Assembly: GCF_033955345.1 (NCBI RefSeq)
Contig: NZ_CP138332.1
Location: 2,356,001 to 2,420,000 of the forward strand
Length of the DNA: 64,000 nucleotides
Direction of reading: 5' to 3'
Source of the DNA: Sphingobacterium bambusae
Lineage (GTDB): Bacteria; Bacteroidota; Bacteroidia; Sphingobacteriales; Sphingobacteriaceae
This document shows, piece after piece, positions 44,193 through 52,766 of this stretch; the stretch's first letter is position 1; each line of letters begins with the position of its first letter. The position numbers and the translations under genes were made by a program. A model generated the notes under the pieces. The model did no database searches, had not been told where the DNA came from, and worked only from the letters and a program-made list of their open reading frames with translations.

Positions 44193-45247
44193 GCCTGAAT
44201 TAAAATCAAGGCGTGGTCTTTCCCTTTTAGCTGGTTATATACGAGAATGGTTTGCGGTTGTTGTACAGCGTGGTTTTCTCTCCAGTGTAAGGAATTCGGA
44301 ACGCGTTGGTTACGCAGTATCGAAGCAGCCACGGCAAGCCCAAAAGCCGAACAGGAATCATACTGTCCAGATAGATGTTTATAGTAAAGTGGAGAAGCAT
44401 GCGGCAGAATCTCTTCTACAGTTGCGTAATAGCTATCTTCTTGCAAATCGCCATTGTAGCCCAAGAGCAACGTATCTACATCGCTAGCATGCAACGCATT
44501 GGCGGTCAAAAAGTCCCTAATAAAAGTAGAGAGGCCGCTGTCTCCCAAACGATGCTGTATGGTAACGTCCACGAGTTTCGCGTAAGTGCTTGCACTTCTT
44601 TGCGTGTCCAGCGAGAAAAAAGTAGCTCCCTCGCCATAATTAACGCCTGGGGTGATACTCGTCTTTACAGTTTCTTTCGTATCTGATGCTTTAATCTCCT
44701 CTACCAGCTGCAGTAGGCGATAAGTATGATCGGATACCTCATCAACACCTCCCACTAATAGCTGATTTTCTTCTGCTTGTTGAAGCTGGAGCAGCGCGTC
44801 GAGCAGTGCCGACTCAAAAGATATGGAGCGGTTTACATAAGTAAAGTTATACCCTTTGCACTGCAAGCGTAAAGCGATCTGCGCAGCTACGGTGTTATGT
44901 GTAGATTGGATAAAGGATGTGGGGGTAAGAAATTCCTCATCATTATCCAAGATATTGCGAAGAAATTTCTCTGAATCTTCCGAGCAACCTAAACCTGTCC
45001 CCGTAATAATCGCATCAGGCAGGGATACTTGGGCTTCGTCCAACGCTTGCTGTGCCGCATAAATCCCCATTTTGATCCCGCGGGACATGCGACGAATCAT
45101 AGCGGGGGGGATAAGCTCTTTGTAAGCAGGCTGCTGGGCATAATTAATTGCTTGGCACAACTCTTCTGCTTCGTTTAACAACTCCGAACGCCAAATACCT
45201 TGCGCTGTTACCGCTCCGATTCCATTAATGAATACGCTGTTTTTCAT
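44186..45247 (-). CDS. Chain-length-factor-like beta-ketoacyl synthase homologue (no catalytic Cys)
   Basis: 353 aa, shorter than full ketosynthases. The fold is recognisable (ITGTGLGCSEDSEKFL, STHNTVAAQIALRL, GGVDEVSDHTYRLL), but the nucleophile region reads TYVNRSISFESAL, with Ser141 or nearby residues where active enzymes have Cys, and no GHxxG histidine block is seen. This is the pattern of a chain-length factor that pairs with an active ketosynthase. The likely partner is the next upstream gene (45244-46443), joined by a 4-bp ATGA overlap. ApeC-type proteins play this role in aryl polyene systems. Confidence 0.85.
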   Translation of the reverse strand: MKNSVFINGIGAVTAQGIWRSELLNEAEELCQAINYAQQPAYKELIPPAMIRRMSRGIKMGIYAAQQALDEAQVSLPDAIITGTGLGCSEDSEKFLRNILDNDEEFLTPTSFIQSTHNTVAAQIALRLQCKGYNFTYVNRSISFESALLDALLQLQQAEENQLLVGGVDEVSDHTYRLLQLVEEIKASDTKETVKTSITPGVNYGEGATFFSLDTQRSASTYAKLVDVTIQHRLGDSGLSTFIRDFLTANALHASDVDTLLLGYNGDLQEDSYYATVEEILPHASPLYYKHLSGQYDSCSAFGLAVAASILRNQRVPNSLHWRENHAVQQPQTILVYNQLKGKDHALILIQAC

Positions 45248-46443
45248 ACTTTCGAAAATATCAGGGTTGAACAGTTGCCACCAAAACCGAAGGAGTTGGA
45301 TAATACATGGGATAGCGGTCGGTAGACGGTTGTTGTCTGCGGAATAAGGTCAAGCTCTTCCATTTGCCGCTGAAAATGTAAATTAGGAAACACCACGCCA
45401 TGCCGAAGGGCCAAAATGCAGAAAACAGCCTCAATAGCCGCCGCAGCTGCCAATGTATGTCCAGTAAAGGCTTTTGTAGAACTAAATAGCGGCATTCTAT
45501 CTGAAAAGATACGTGTCAAAGCGCGCCCTTCAGAGAGATCGTTGTTGGGGGTTGCCGTGCCGTGCGCATTGACATAATCAATCGCTGCTGGATCTAACCC
45601 AGCAATATCCAACGCTTTGCTCATCGCTAAAAAAGCGCCTTCACCATTTTCAGACGATGCCGTCTGATGAAAGGCGTCGTTCGCATTCCCGTATCCTTGT
45701 AGATAGGCTAACGGCTGACGTCCTTCCTCCTGCAAAGCGCTTGCAGATTCTAGCACCAAATACGCTGCGGCTTCTCCCAAGTTGAGTCCACGGCGCTCAT
45801 TGTCAAAAGGCTGACAGTAATCATCAGTCAATATCATCAACGTCTTGAATCCGTTGATCGTGAATTTGCTGAGCGCATCCGTTCCACCCACAATAACGCG
45901 ATCCAAACGCCCCGATTTGATCAGCCGAGCCCCCATCATGATCGCATTAGCTGCCGACGAGCATGCCGTGCTAATCGTAGTGACAATTCCTTCCAAGCCG
46001 AGACACTCGGCAATTTTATGGGAAGAATCGCCTGCATCATGTGTACTGATATAGGGGTACAAAGTAGGATCGGTGAGGTATTCATAGAAATAACGCTCTG
46101 TATAATCCATACCGCCTACACTAGTGGAGGAAATCAATCCTGTGCGTAGCGAATTGATATCATCTATTCCCGCACTTGCCACAGCTGCTTTAGCCGCATA
46201 GGCGCCCAACAATGCTGTGCGTGTAAAATTATGTGGCTCAGTAATGTCCAAGGCTGCAGCTAAGTCTTCATTGGAGCGTTTGATTTCTCCCACGAGGATA
46301 TGTTCGCGATGCTTGGTGTCGAAATTCTGCACGCGTGAAATACCATGTCTCCCTTCCAACAGCGCTTGAAGATTTTCATCAACGGTATTTCCTATCGATG
46401 AAATGATACCTATTCCCGTAACTGCAATACCCGTATGAACCAT
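45244..46443 (-). CDS. Beta-ketoacyl-ACP synthase (KAS II type)
   Basis: 399 aa, full length. Catalytic Cys161 is in TISTACSSAANAI, the two His are in NAHGTATPNNDLSE and TKAFTGHTLAAAAAIE. It performs decarboxylative condensation of malonyl-ACP with the growing aryl polyene chain. It overlaps the ACP gene by 1 bp and the chain-length-factor-like gene by 4 bp, consistent with a KS/CLF heterodimer. Confidence 0.92.
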   Translation of the reverse strand: MVHTGIAVTGIGIISSIGNTVDENLQALLEGRHGISRVQNFDTKHREHILVGEIKRSNEDLAAALDITEPHNFTRTALLGAYAAKAAVASAGIDDINSLRTGLISSTSVGGMDYTERYFYEYLTDPTLYPYISTHDAGDSSHKIAECLGLEGIVTTISTACSSAANAIMMGARLIKSGRLDRVIVGGTDALSKFTINGFKTLMILTDDYCQPFDNERRGLNLGEAAAYLVLESASALQEEGRQPLAYLQGYGNANDAFHQTASSENGEGAFLAMSKALDIAGLDPAAIDYVNAHGTATPNNDLSEGRALTRIFSDRMPLFSSTKAFTGHTLAAAAAIEAVFCILALRHGVVFPNLHFQRQMEELDLIPQTTTVYRPLSHVLSNSFGFGGNCSTLIFSKV

Positions 46444-46700
46444 TACTTCGTCCTGTTTTCGGCAATGTATGCCGCCATGCTTTCTATAGACTGAAAAATA
46501 GTCTTTCCTTGCTTAGGATCAGACAACTTAATTCCATATTCTTTGTCCATCAAAACGATCAGCTCCAAGGCATCGATAGAATCCAACCCCAGCCCGTCTC
46601 CAAATAAAGGATCGCTATCGTTGATATCGGCAACAGTGATATCTTCGAGATTCAGCACTTCAATGATCTTCCCTTTTAATTCTTCTTTTAACTCTGCCAT
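46443..46700 (-). CDS. Acyl carrier protein (aryl polyene)
   Basis: 85 aa. The phosphopantetheine attachment site is Ser41 in GLGLDSIDALEL. Helix II (SIDALELIVLMDKEYG) is acidic as expected. It carries the chain during elongation, and its stop overlaps the KAS II start by 1 bp. A 48-bp gap separates it from the pseudo-ketosynthase gene. Confidence 0.92.
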   Translation of the reverse strand: MAELKEELKGKIIEVLNLEDITVADINDSDPLFGDGLGLDSIDALELIVLMDKEYGIKLSDPKQGKTIFQSIESMAAYIAENRTK

Positions 46701-46748
46701 TTCTAGTATATAATAAGTTCTTTTTTATTCGTTCACAAAAATAATACA

Positions 46749-47357
46749 TTAACCCTCAAGGGTTCGAAATAATGAAGAAATGTTTTCTTCCGTGTGCTGT
46801 TTTTCTCCCTCAGGTGAAACAATATACAAAACCGCCTCATATTTTTCCTGAAAAAAATCGATCCACCCACATAGCACACGCTTCGCTTTTCCAGAAACCA
46901 ACAGATAATCTGCATAGGTAGACACCATCGTTACAGGAAACTGATCAGCAACAAAAAAAACATTTTCGGTCTGCAATTGATGCCGGATACTGATTTCCCC
47001 AGCGCATATATTAGCTAGCGTGTAAACGAACGTTGCTGGGCTCGGAAAGAAATGATCACTATCCTGAATACTTTCTTGATGCTTCACATCCGTATCCAAA
47101 CTTCCAGATTTGTTGACCAACACCAATGCTAACCCATCGGTTGGCTCGCCGTCCAAGATATATTCTGCAGCTAGCGTAGCTAATTTGCTCAGCGAATCCA
47201 TTTTAAAAAACTTCGGATAGGCCGCATTTCGTTGTTTAAAGGCCTCTTTTGCAAAGGCTGAAAAATCGTCTTCCGTCGAAACAAACTGTTCTTCAGTATC
47301 CACAACGATCCGTTGCTTCGCAACGACACAATATTTATGCATGTAGCTCCCCATCAT
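46749..47357 (-). CDS. Truncated beta-ketoacyl-synthase-like protein without catalytic Cys
   Basis: 202 aa from the ATG at 47357. A longer frame to 47441 would overlap the upstream ketosynthase, while this start gives a 4-bp ATGA overlap. It resembles the N-terminal ketosynthase domain found alone (Ketoacyl-synt_2 pattern), with FFPSPATFVYTLANICAGEI and a lock-type ADYLLVSGKAKRVLCGWIDF. No nucleophilic Cys sits in the expected block and the C-terminal half with both His is missing. A structural or specificity partner of a ketosynthase is inferred. Confidence 0.65.
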   Translation of the reverse strand: MMGSYMHKYCVVAKQRIVVDTEEQFVSTEDDFSAFAKEAFKQRNAAYPKFFKMDSLSKLATLAAEYILDGEPTDGLALVLVNKSGSLDTDVKHQESIQDSDHFFPSPATFVYTLANICAGEISIRHQLQTENVFFVADQFPVTMVSTYADYLLVSGKAKRVLCGWIDFFQEKYEAVLYIVSPEGEKQHTEENISSLFRTLEG

Positions 47358-48457
47358 CTCTTTTCTATTAAGATGGCTGCGTTGCTTCCCCCAAAACCGG
47401 ATGCAGTCTTCAATAATCTCTGAATTGGCGCCGATGTCCATTCGCTGACCACCTGCAATGCTTCTGTTGTTCCGAGTTTTTGAAATCCTAATGTGGGGAT
47501 CGACAGTCCCTGTTCCATGGCTTGAAGAGAAATAACAGTTTCCAACAGTCCAGCAGCACCTAGCGTATGTCCAAAGTACCCCTTCAAACTATTTACAGGA
47601 ACATGTCCAAGTCCTGATCGGTTGAATGCAATAGCTTCCATTTCATCGTTATAAAGCGTTGCTGTTCCATGAGCGGATATAAAATCAATATCGCTCGCAG
47701 AAACTCTGGCCTCCTCCATGGTTCGCCGAACACTTTGATACAATCCCTCTCCGGTTCGCGAGGGCCCAGAGATATGGTTGGCATCGTTGATAGCAGCATC
47801 TCCGGTCACTTGGAATGGCCCCGCTTCAAGGGATAGGTATACACATGCAGCGGCATCTCCTAAAGATACGCCAGCCCTGTTTTGATCAAAAGGTCTACAG
47901 GGGAAAGGACTCATCGCTTGAAAAGCCTGAAACCCCGAAAGCACAAACTCACTCGCTTCATCGCCCGCCAAAACAAAGGCATCATCATACAGCCCCATTT
48001 GTATTAACCGCTTGGCGACAGTGATTGCCAAAACGCCTGAAACACAAGCATGCGAAACAATGATAGGTTCGGTAACTATATGCAGTTTTCGCGCTATTTT
48101 TCGCGCTAACACCGTTAACATGGCCTGTGCTGCATCGCTTTCTGCTAAATAACCAATCTCACCTTTCGTGGTTGCCAGTACAAAGGCTGTGCGCGGACCC
48201 GGTTTATGCTTTTTTACGATCGGCTCCGCCGCTTTTAACAACATACCTTCGAGCGTCGTCTCATGATCCGCCTCGTTCCCCACTTCTGCTACTGTATAGG
48301 GAACTTTCGCAACGAAAACATCCCGTACTAAGCCAACATCCTGCTGTAGAATGGCGCTTTTGCCAGCCAACAGCTGCTGCCAGTTTTCTTCAACATTGCT
48401 ACCCAAGGGCGTAACGCAATTACGTTCATGGATGTACACTGGCTTCCAAGTAATCAA
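47354..48457 (-). CDS. Beta-ketoacyl-ACP synthase
   Basis: 367 aa. The catalytic triad is complete: Cys138 in VSHACVSGVLAIT, His in SAHGTATLYNDEME and His in KGYFGHTLGAAGLLE. It is about 40 residues shorter than FabF. It probably elongates either the aryl polyene or the acyl precursors of the resorcinol. It overlaps the thioesterase gene upstream and the pseudo-ketosynthase downstream by 4 bp each. Confidence 0.9.
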   Translation of the reverse strand: MITWKPVYIHERNCVTPLGSNVEENWQQLLAGKSAILQQDVGLVRDVFVAKVPYTVAEVGNEADHETTLEGMLLKAAEPIVKKHKPGPRTAFVLATTKGEIGYLAESDAAQAMLTVLARKIARKLHIVTEPIIVSHACVSGVLAITVAKRLIQMGLYDDAFVLAGDEASEFVLSGFQAFQAMSPFPCRPFDQNRAGVSLGDAAACVYLSLEAGPFQVTGDAAINDANHISGPSRTGEGLYQSVRRTMEEARVSASDIDFISAHGTATLYNDEMEAIAFNRSGLGHVPVNSLKGYFGHTLGAAGLLETVISLQAMEQGLSIPTLGFQKLGTTEALQVVSEWTSAPIQRLLKTASGFGGSNAAILIEKR

Positions 48458-48900
48458 AGCAGACCTACCTTTCGCTTCCAGTTCAACATAAATTCCGGAA
48501 TGCCCAATACGAGGTTATTATCTTTATCGAGAAAGACTTGCACCGTTTCTCCTTGACAGACCAACTGATCAGCATCGTTATATATCCTGAATCGGAAAAT
48601 CATCTTCGCCGCGGGAGTATCCACAAAAGAGGTTACAATACGGGCATTGTCGCCATAGCGCAGCGGAAGCTTATGCTCACAACGAGATTGAACGATCGGC
48701 GTGGTATACCCTGATCGCTGTACCGTTAAATAATCGATGTGGTGCGCCTTACCAAAGGCTTCCCGCCCCTGCTCAAAATAAAGTATATAATGTCCGTGCC
48801 AAACAATGCCCAAGGAGTCGACCTCACTAAACCGAACAGGTATGGTAACAGTTTCTGTTAATTCCGTTTCTTCGCTAAATGGTCTTCTTCTTTTTGTCAT
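48454..48900 (-). CDS. Acyl-CoA/acyl-ACP thioesterase, 4HBT hotdog family
   Basis: 148 aa. The 4HBT motif is VRFSEVDSLGIVWHGHYILYFEQGREAFGK without gaps, with Asp28 as the catalytic acid. Such enzymes hydrolyse acyl thioesters. In aryl polyene clusters a thioesterase (ApeK) may edit stalled chains or release the polyene acid. It overlaps the ABC permease gene end by 26 bp. Confidence 0.88.
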   Translation of the reverse strand: MTKRRRPFSEETELTETVTIPVRFSEVDSLGIVWHGHYILYFEQGREAFGKAHHIDYLTVQRSGYTTPIVQSRCEHKLPLRYGDNARIVTSFVDTPAAKMIFRFRIYNDADQLVCQGETVQVFLDKDNNLVLGIPEFMLNWKRKVGLL

Positions 48901-50158
48901 AGATGATGGCGATGCTTAGGGTCAGGATAAAAAACAAAAATAGTAAAATAATAGCAGGAAGAATAGCCGTAAGTCCGGCATGTCTTAACAACACATCATA
49001 AAAAGCACTTAATCCCCAGTTCATCGGCGATAAGACTGATAGTTTCTGCATGATATTGGGCATCAAGAACACGGGCACCCAAACGCCACCAAATGCGGCC
49101 AGCACAACCGTTAATGTAGCTCCAAAAGGAGCGGACTGCTCTTGTGTACTGGCTATGGTGCCTATTAGTATGCCCAAACCTATGGCGGCCAATCCGCTGA
49201 AAATAGCAATCAGGCTCAGTAAGGGAAAATAACCCTGCACCTGAAATTGATGAAGACCTAAATAGGGGAAAAGATAAACCCCAACGAGCAGCATCAGGTA
49301 AAACTGAATAAGACTAACGATCAGGTACCCCACGGTCTTGCCCAGCAGGAATGTGGCGTAGGAAGTCGGACTGGTGCTGATGCGCACCATAGTACCCTGT
49401 GATTTTTCTTTGACGATATTAATCGATAGCGGCACCACGATAAAAAAGATAGCGAATAAAGCCCAAGCAGGAACATTGTGCTGAGCGGCATTCGGAATCA
49501 CCGTCTTTCCATTCTCGTTGTCATCAACCTCTTTAAACGAAATGAACTGCTGCTCGGTAAAGTTGTTATCTTGTTGTTCGCCAAGCTCGGACTGGAAGGT
49601 ACTATATATTGTCTGCGTTTCGATGTTGGATACAAGCTTGTCGATAGACATCTTTACGGCCGTTTTAAATGCGGCTTGTGTTGCGGGATCAAAATAGAGT
49701 TTAATTTCTTTTGCTGCGACAGGGGCTACGGCAATCCTTCTCGTTGTATCCCCACTAAAATCAAACTCCGCCAATATCTTATCGACATTCTGCTTCACAT
49801 GTACATTAAGATCTTTACTTAGATCTTTGGGCAGCACAATGGCGAGCTGATAGGCGCCCTGATGAACCAAGGCTTTAGCTTCACTTTCCGAGATTGGTTT
49901 CCCCCCGAGTTGACTGATAAGCTCAAGCGATCCATCCTTAGCAAAGCTTTGTTTAATACGCAGTGAAATGCTGTCCTGATCATGATCAACAAGCAATACC
50001 TGCATCCGCGTCCCCAACAAAGAATCGAAGGAGCCACTTTGGACCATTGTCACTGCAACAAGGAGCAGCATGGGCATGACAAAGAGGATGACGATACCGC
50101 CAATATCACGGGATAGCAACAACAACTCTTTTTTTATAGACATCAACAGTTTAGACAT
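48875..50158 (-). CDS. ABC-2 type transporter permease
   Basis: 427 aa. One N-terminal membrane helix (IGGIVILFVMPMLLLVAVTM), a large periplasmic domain of about 170 residues, then five C-terminal helices with the family segment VPLSINIVKEKSQGTMVRI. This is the MacB-unlike, YhbR/NatB-like ABC-2 architecture used for lipid, polysaccharide or drug export. It pairs with the ATPase gene upstream, with an 8-bp overlap. Export of the pigment or its lipid precursor is inferred. Confidence 0.9.
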   Translation of the reverse strand: MSKLLMSIKKELLLLSRDIGGIVILFVMPMLLLVAVTMVQSGSFDSLLGTRMQVLLVDHDQDSISLRIKQSFAKDGSLELISQLGGKPISESEAKALVHQGAYQLAIVLPKDLSKDLNVHVKQNVDKILAEFDFSGDTTRRIAVAPVAAKEIKLYFDPATQAAFKTAVKMSIDKLVSNIETQTIYSTFQSELGEQQDNNFTEQQFISFKEVDDNENGKTVIPNAAQHNVPAWALFAIFFIVVPLSINIVKEKSQGTMVRISTSPTSYATFLLGKTVGYLIVSLIQFYLMLLVGVYLFPYLGLHQFQVQGYFPLLSLIAIFSGLAAIGLGILIGTIASTQEQSAPFGATLTVVLAAFGGVWVPVFLMPNIMQKLSVLSPMNWGLSAFYDVLLRHAGLTAILPAIILLFLFFILTLSIAIIYDKKKKTI

Positions 50159-50903
50159 CCCTAAATCCTTTCCCTGTTAGATTGATAAAGACATCCTCCA
50201 AATTGTGTGCCTGAGGTACAGATGCAATAAGTGCTTCCGGAGCTCCTATACGCCATAGTTGGCCCGATTCGATGATGCCCACGCGCGTACAAAATTCCTG
50301 TGCTTCCTGCAGGTGGTGCGAAGTGTATACGATGGTTGTTCCCTGTTCATTGAGCGCCTGCAAGTAATCTATAATGGCTTTTTTTGAATGTACATCAACA
50401 CCTACAGTGGGTTCATCCAAAAAAAGTACTGCTGGCCTATGTAAAACGGCAGCCAATAAATTGACTCGTCTCTTCATCCCTCCAGAAAATGTTTCGACAC
50501 GCTTGTCCTGATGCTTATCGAGGCCAAGACTGGCCAATGCTGCGTCTGCCTTTTCTTCCAATGACTTGCCTTTAAGGCCGTACATGCTACCAAAGTAGCA
50601 TAAGTTCTCCTTGGCCGTCAACGAGGGATATAACGCGAAATCTTGCGGCACAACACCGATAGCAGCTCTAAGTTGCCGTGCTGAATTACTGTATGAATAA
50701 CCGTGAACGGTAAATGCACCAGCACTCGGCTTTACCAGCCCACAAAGCATCGAAATTAATGTTGTCTTACCTGCTCCATTAGGGCCAAGCAAACCAAAAA
50801 TTTCTCCCTGAGAAATCGTAAGATTCAAATTTTCAACAGCAAACGACTGCGATCCTTTGTATTTTTTCGAAAGCGAGTCTATATGTATGACAGTCTTACT
50901 CAC
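50151..50903 (-). CDS. ABC transporter ATP-binding protein
   Basis: 250 aa. Walker A GPNGAGKT (40-47), Q-loop in VVPQDFALYPSLT, signature FSGGMKRRVNL, Walker B VLFLDEPTVGVD and H-loop YTSHHLQEAQ are all present. It energises the adjacent ABC-2 permease. The start overlaps the BtrH-type gene by 4 bp. Confidence 0.93.
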   Translation of the reverse strand: MSKTVIHIDSLSKKYKGSQSFAVENLNLTISQGEIFGLLGPNGAGKTTLISMLCGLVKPSAGAFTVHGYSYSNSARQLRAAIGVVPQDFALYPSLTAKENLCYFGSMYGLKGKSLEEKADAALASLGLDKHQDKRVETFSGGMKRRVNLLAAVLHRPAVLFLDEPTVGVDVHSKKAIIDYLQALNEQGTTIVYTSHHLQEAQEFCTRVGIIESGQLWRIGAPEALIASVPQAHNLEDVFINLTGKGFRDV

Positions 50904-51895
50904 ACCGATTTTTTCAACTTCTTAAAAAACTGCTCTTCCAAATCGGCTAAACGCAATAAGTCATCTGCCAGTTTATTGTATACGTCATCTTGGTTACTCC
51001 GTTTCTTATATACACGGGATGCATCCACCGCGAAATCTCGCCAAAGGTCGCCAATGGCTGTCATCTCCTTGGAAAGGGCAATCAGCGCGTTATTATTGAT
51101 CTTTTGCCCAGCTTCCTGTAAAAATGCCGAATAAATATAACGGAAACCTCCACCGCCTGTACCGATCTCCTCTTGCATACGCACCATCTGTGCCAGGTAA
51201 TAGTTGGCTTTTTTTACCCCTACTTTCTTTGGCCATTTTCGAATAGCCCTCGATACCATGCGCATCCCCCGCACACCTACAATGGGCACCGGCGCCAACA
51301 TATCATTGCAGGTTTTACGAATAGCTTTGACAATAGCACCTTCCCAATCAATCTGTTCCGGAATATGAATCGGGTAATAAATGTGTCCTTTTGGCGCCAA
51401 TACACCTTTTGCAAAACGAACTTTCTCCAATTCGCTTTCGGTCAAGCGATGTACCACTTCCATGGTAGGGTCGCTGATTAGGTATTCTCCCCCATCCTTC
51501 CCATACACAACAAGGTTGTGGGCGTTAAAATGGAAACGATAATCTTCAGGAAAATATGGAAGATGATAAACACCTACCTGCAGGCCACAGGGAATGTTAT
51601 TTTCCAAATTTTGGTCCAGCACCTCTTGCGCCTTTCTTTTATCGGAGAACTTTTGCCGCTTTATCTTCAAGCCCAGCCTTTTTGCCAATCGATTGAATAT
51701 CCATCCCGGCGCCGGTCTATAACTTAAGCCTGGAGCGTGGTTCACCTTCAAAAAGGGTAGATACACGTAAAAAAGACCTGATCCTATCCCAAATACCATC
51801 GGTTCACTAATTGGCAACCCTCTGTTTTTCAATAGGTTTGAGGCCACACCATTCTCACAATGTGCCGTAATATGATGTTCAAAATCTAATTGCAT
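50900..51895 (-). CDS. BtrH N-terminal domain protein (cysteine-peptidase-like acyltransferase fold)
   Basis: 331 aa. The N-terminal half (about 1-150) matches the BtrH_N family, whose founding member transfers an acyl group from an acyl carrier protein in butirosin synthesis. A papain-like catalytic set is visible: Cys13 in AHCENGVASNL, His126 in FNAHNLVVYG and Asp142 in ISDPTMEV. The C-terminal half is helical (AIRKTCNDMLAPVPIVGVRG). It may transfer the aryl or acyl chain from ACP to its acceptor, an alternative to the LpxL-like enzyme. It overlaps the neighbouring genes by 4 and 1 bp. Confidence 0.8.
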   Translation of the reverse strand: MQLDFEHHITAHCENGVASNLLKNRGLPISEPMVFGIGSGLFYVYLPFLKVNHAPGLSYRPAPGWIFNRLAKRLGLKIKRQKFSDKRKAQEVLDQNLENNIPCGLQVGVYHLPYFPEDYRFHFNAHNLVVYGKDGGEYLISDPTMEVVHRLTESELEKVRFAKGVLAPKGHIYYPIHIPEQIDWEGAIVKAIRKTCNDMLAPVPIVGVRGMRMVSRAIRKWPKKVGVKKANYYLAQMVRMQEEIGTGGGGFRYIYSAFLQEAGQKINNNALIALSKEMTAIGDLWRDFAVDASRVYKKRSNQDDVYNKLADDLLRLADLEEQFFKKLKKSV

Positions 51896-52299
51896 TAATC
51901 TCCTGTATAATTTCGTAATTGGTCGATGCTGATCTCAAATGTGTCGGCATATTTTGCCAAGGTACGTTCATTGAGTCGCCGGAAAACGTTAGGCTTGCTA
52001 TGCCTTTTCACACGCCATTTCCACATCCCGGTGTAATCAGCTACCAGTTGCCAATCCATCCTTCGCAGTTCCATAAAATAAACGATGGGACTCACTTTAT
52101 TGTTCCGCACATCTGTTCGAGCCTGCTCAATGCGCTCCTGCAGCTCCTGCATGGTGTGATCCTGTACGACATTCTTGGCATCCCATCCTGTGCTCAACTC
52201 GGTCGTATAATCGCCATTCTCGTCCACGGCATAGTATAGCTCGCGTGATCCCTTCTCAAAAACACGTCCATTATCCTGAGGTACTTCTGATTTTTTCAT
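51895..52299 (-). CDS. Small protein with helix-turn-helix-like C-terminus, pigment cluster
   Basis: 134 aa, soluble. An acidic N-terminal part precedes a middle helix (DHTMQELQERIEQARTDVRN). The C-terminal 70 residues, with WKWRVKRHSKPNVFRRLNER and LAKYADTFEISIDQLRNY, resemble an XRE-type HTH, in particular the LAxYAxxFxISIDxL end. It might regulate the cluster or serve as a structural protein. It overlaps the BtrH-type gene by 1 bp. Confidence 0.7.
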   Translation of the reverse strand: MKKSEVPQDNGRVFEKGSRELYYAVDENGDYTTELSTGWDAKNVVQDHTMQELQERIEQARTDVRNNKVSPIVYFMELRRMDWQLVADYTGMWKWRVKRHSKPNVFRRLNERTLAKYADTFEISIDQLRNYTGD

Positions 52300-52304
52300 A
52301 ACAA

Positions 52305-52766
52305 CTACTGTTTTTTAAGGAACAAATTGATTTCTGCAGAGGAAAGTAGCTCACCATCGTGCTTGGCTTGCACCAGCATCGTACAAATTGAGTAGTCATC
52401 AGCATCGAACTTCGAGGTCAGTGTGGACTCCGTCAAAATCTGCTGCCCTACTTTGGGTAACATGATAACAGTCATCTGTTTCACGCCCGAAATAAAGCCT
52501 ATAATTCTTTTATCTGATTGCGGATCATAATCTTCAGCATAAAAACGCTGCCCCACAATGGAGGAGCATGTTTGTGCCATATTTTCCATTAGTCCGACTT
52601 CCTGCAAGGTGTCGCCTTCTACAAAAATATTATCTGGCGTGATAAGAAAACTGCAAAGCACATGTTCGGCCGAGATATCTAAAATAGCGTCTACCATCAA
52701 CATAGGCCTCCTATGAGGAAGAAAATGCTCGATATCTATGCTTGTATTATATACTTGTTCGCTCAT
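52305..52766 (-). CDS. ApeP-like hotdog dehydratase subunit (copy 2)
   Basis: 153 aa. The FabA/FabZ-like start is FLPHRRPMLMVDAIL. The central helix ENMAQTCSSIVGQRF keeps the catalytic Glu, but the His of GHFPxxPxxPG is replaced (FVEGDTLQEVGLMEN). This complements the ApeI-like protein (41818-42192), which has the His but not the Glu. It is a tandem paralogue of the next gene upstream. Confidence 0.83.
   Translation of the reverse strand: MSEQVYNTSIDIEHFLPHRRPMLMVDAILDISAEHVLCSFLITPDNIFVEGDTLQEVGLMENMAQTCSSIVGQRFYAEDYDPQSDKRIIGFISGVKQMTVIMLPKVGQQILTESTLTSKFDADDYSICTMLVQAKHDGELLSSAEINLFLKKQ

Noticed and set aside
47358..47441. Longer pseudo-ketosynthase starting at 47441
   Set aside because: The added residues are a shadow of the upstream ketosynthase C-terminus; the ATGA overlap at 47354-47357 is a better start.
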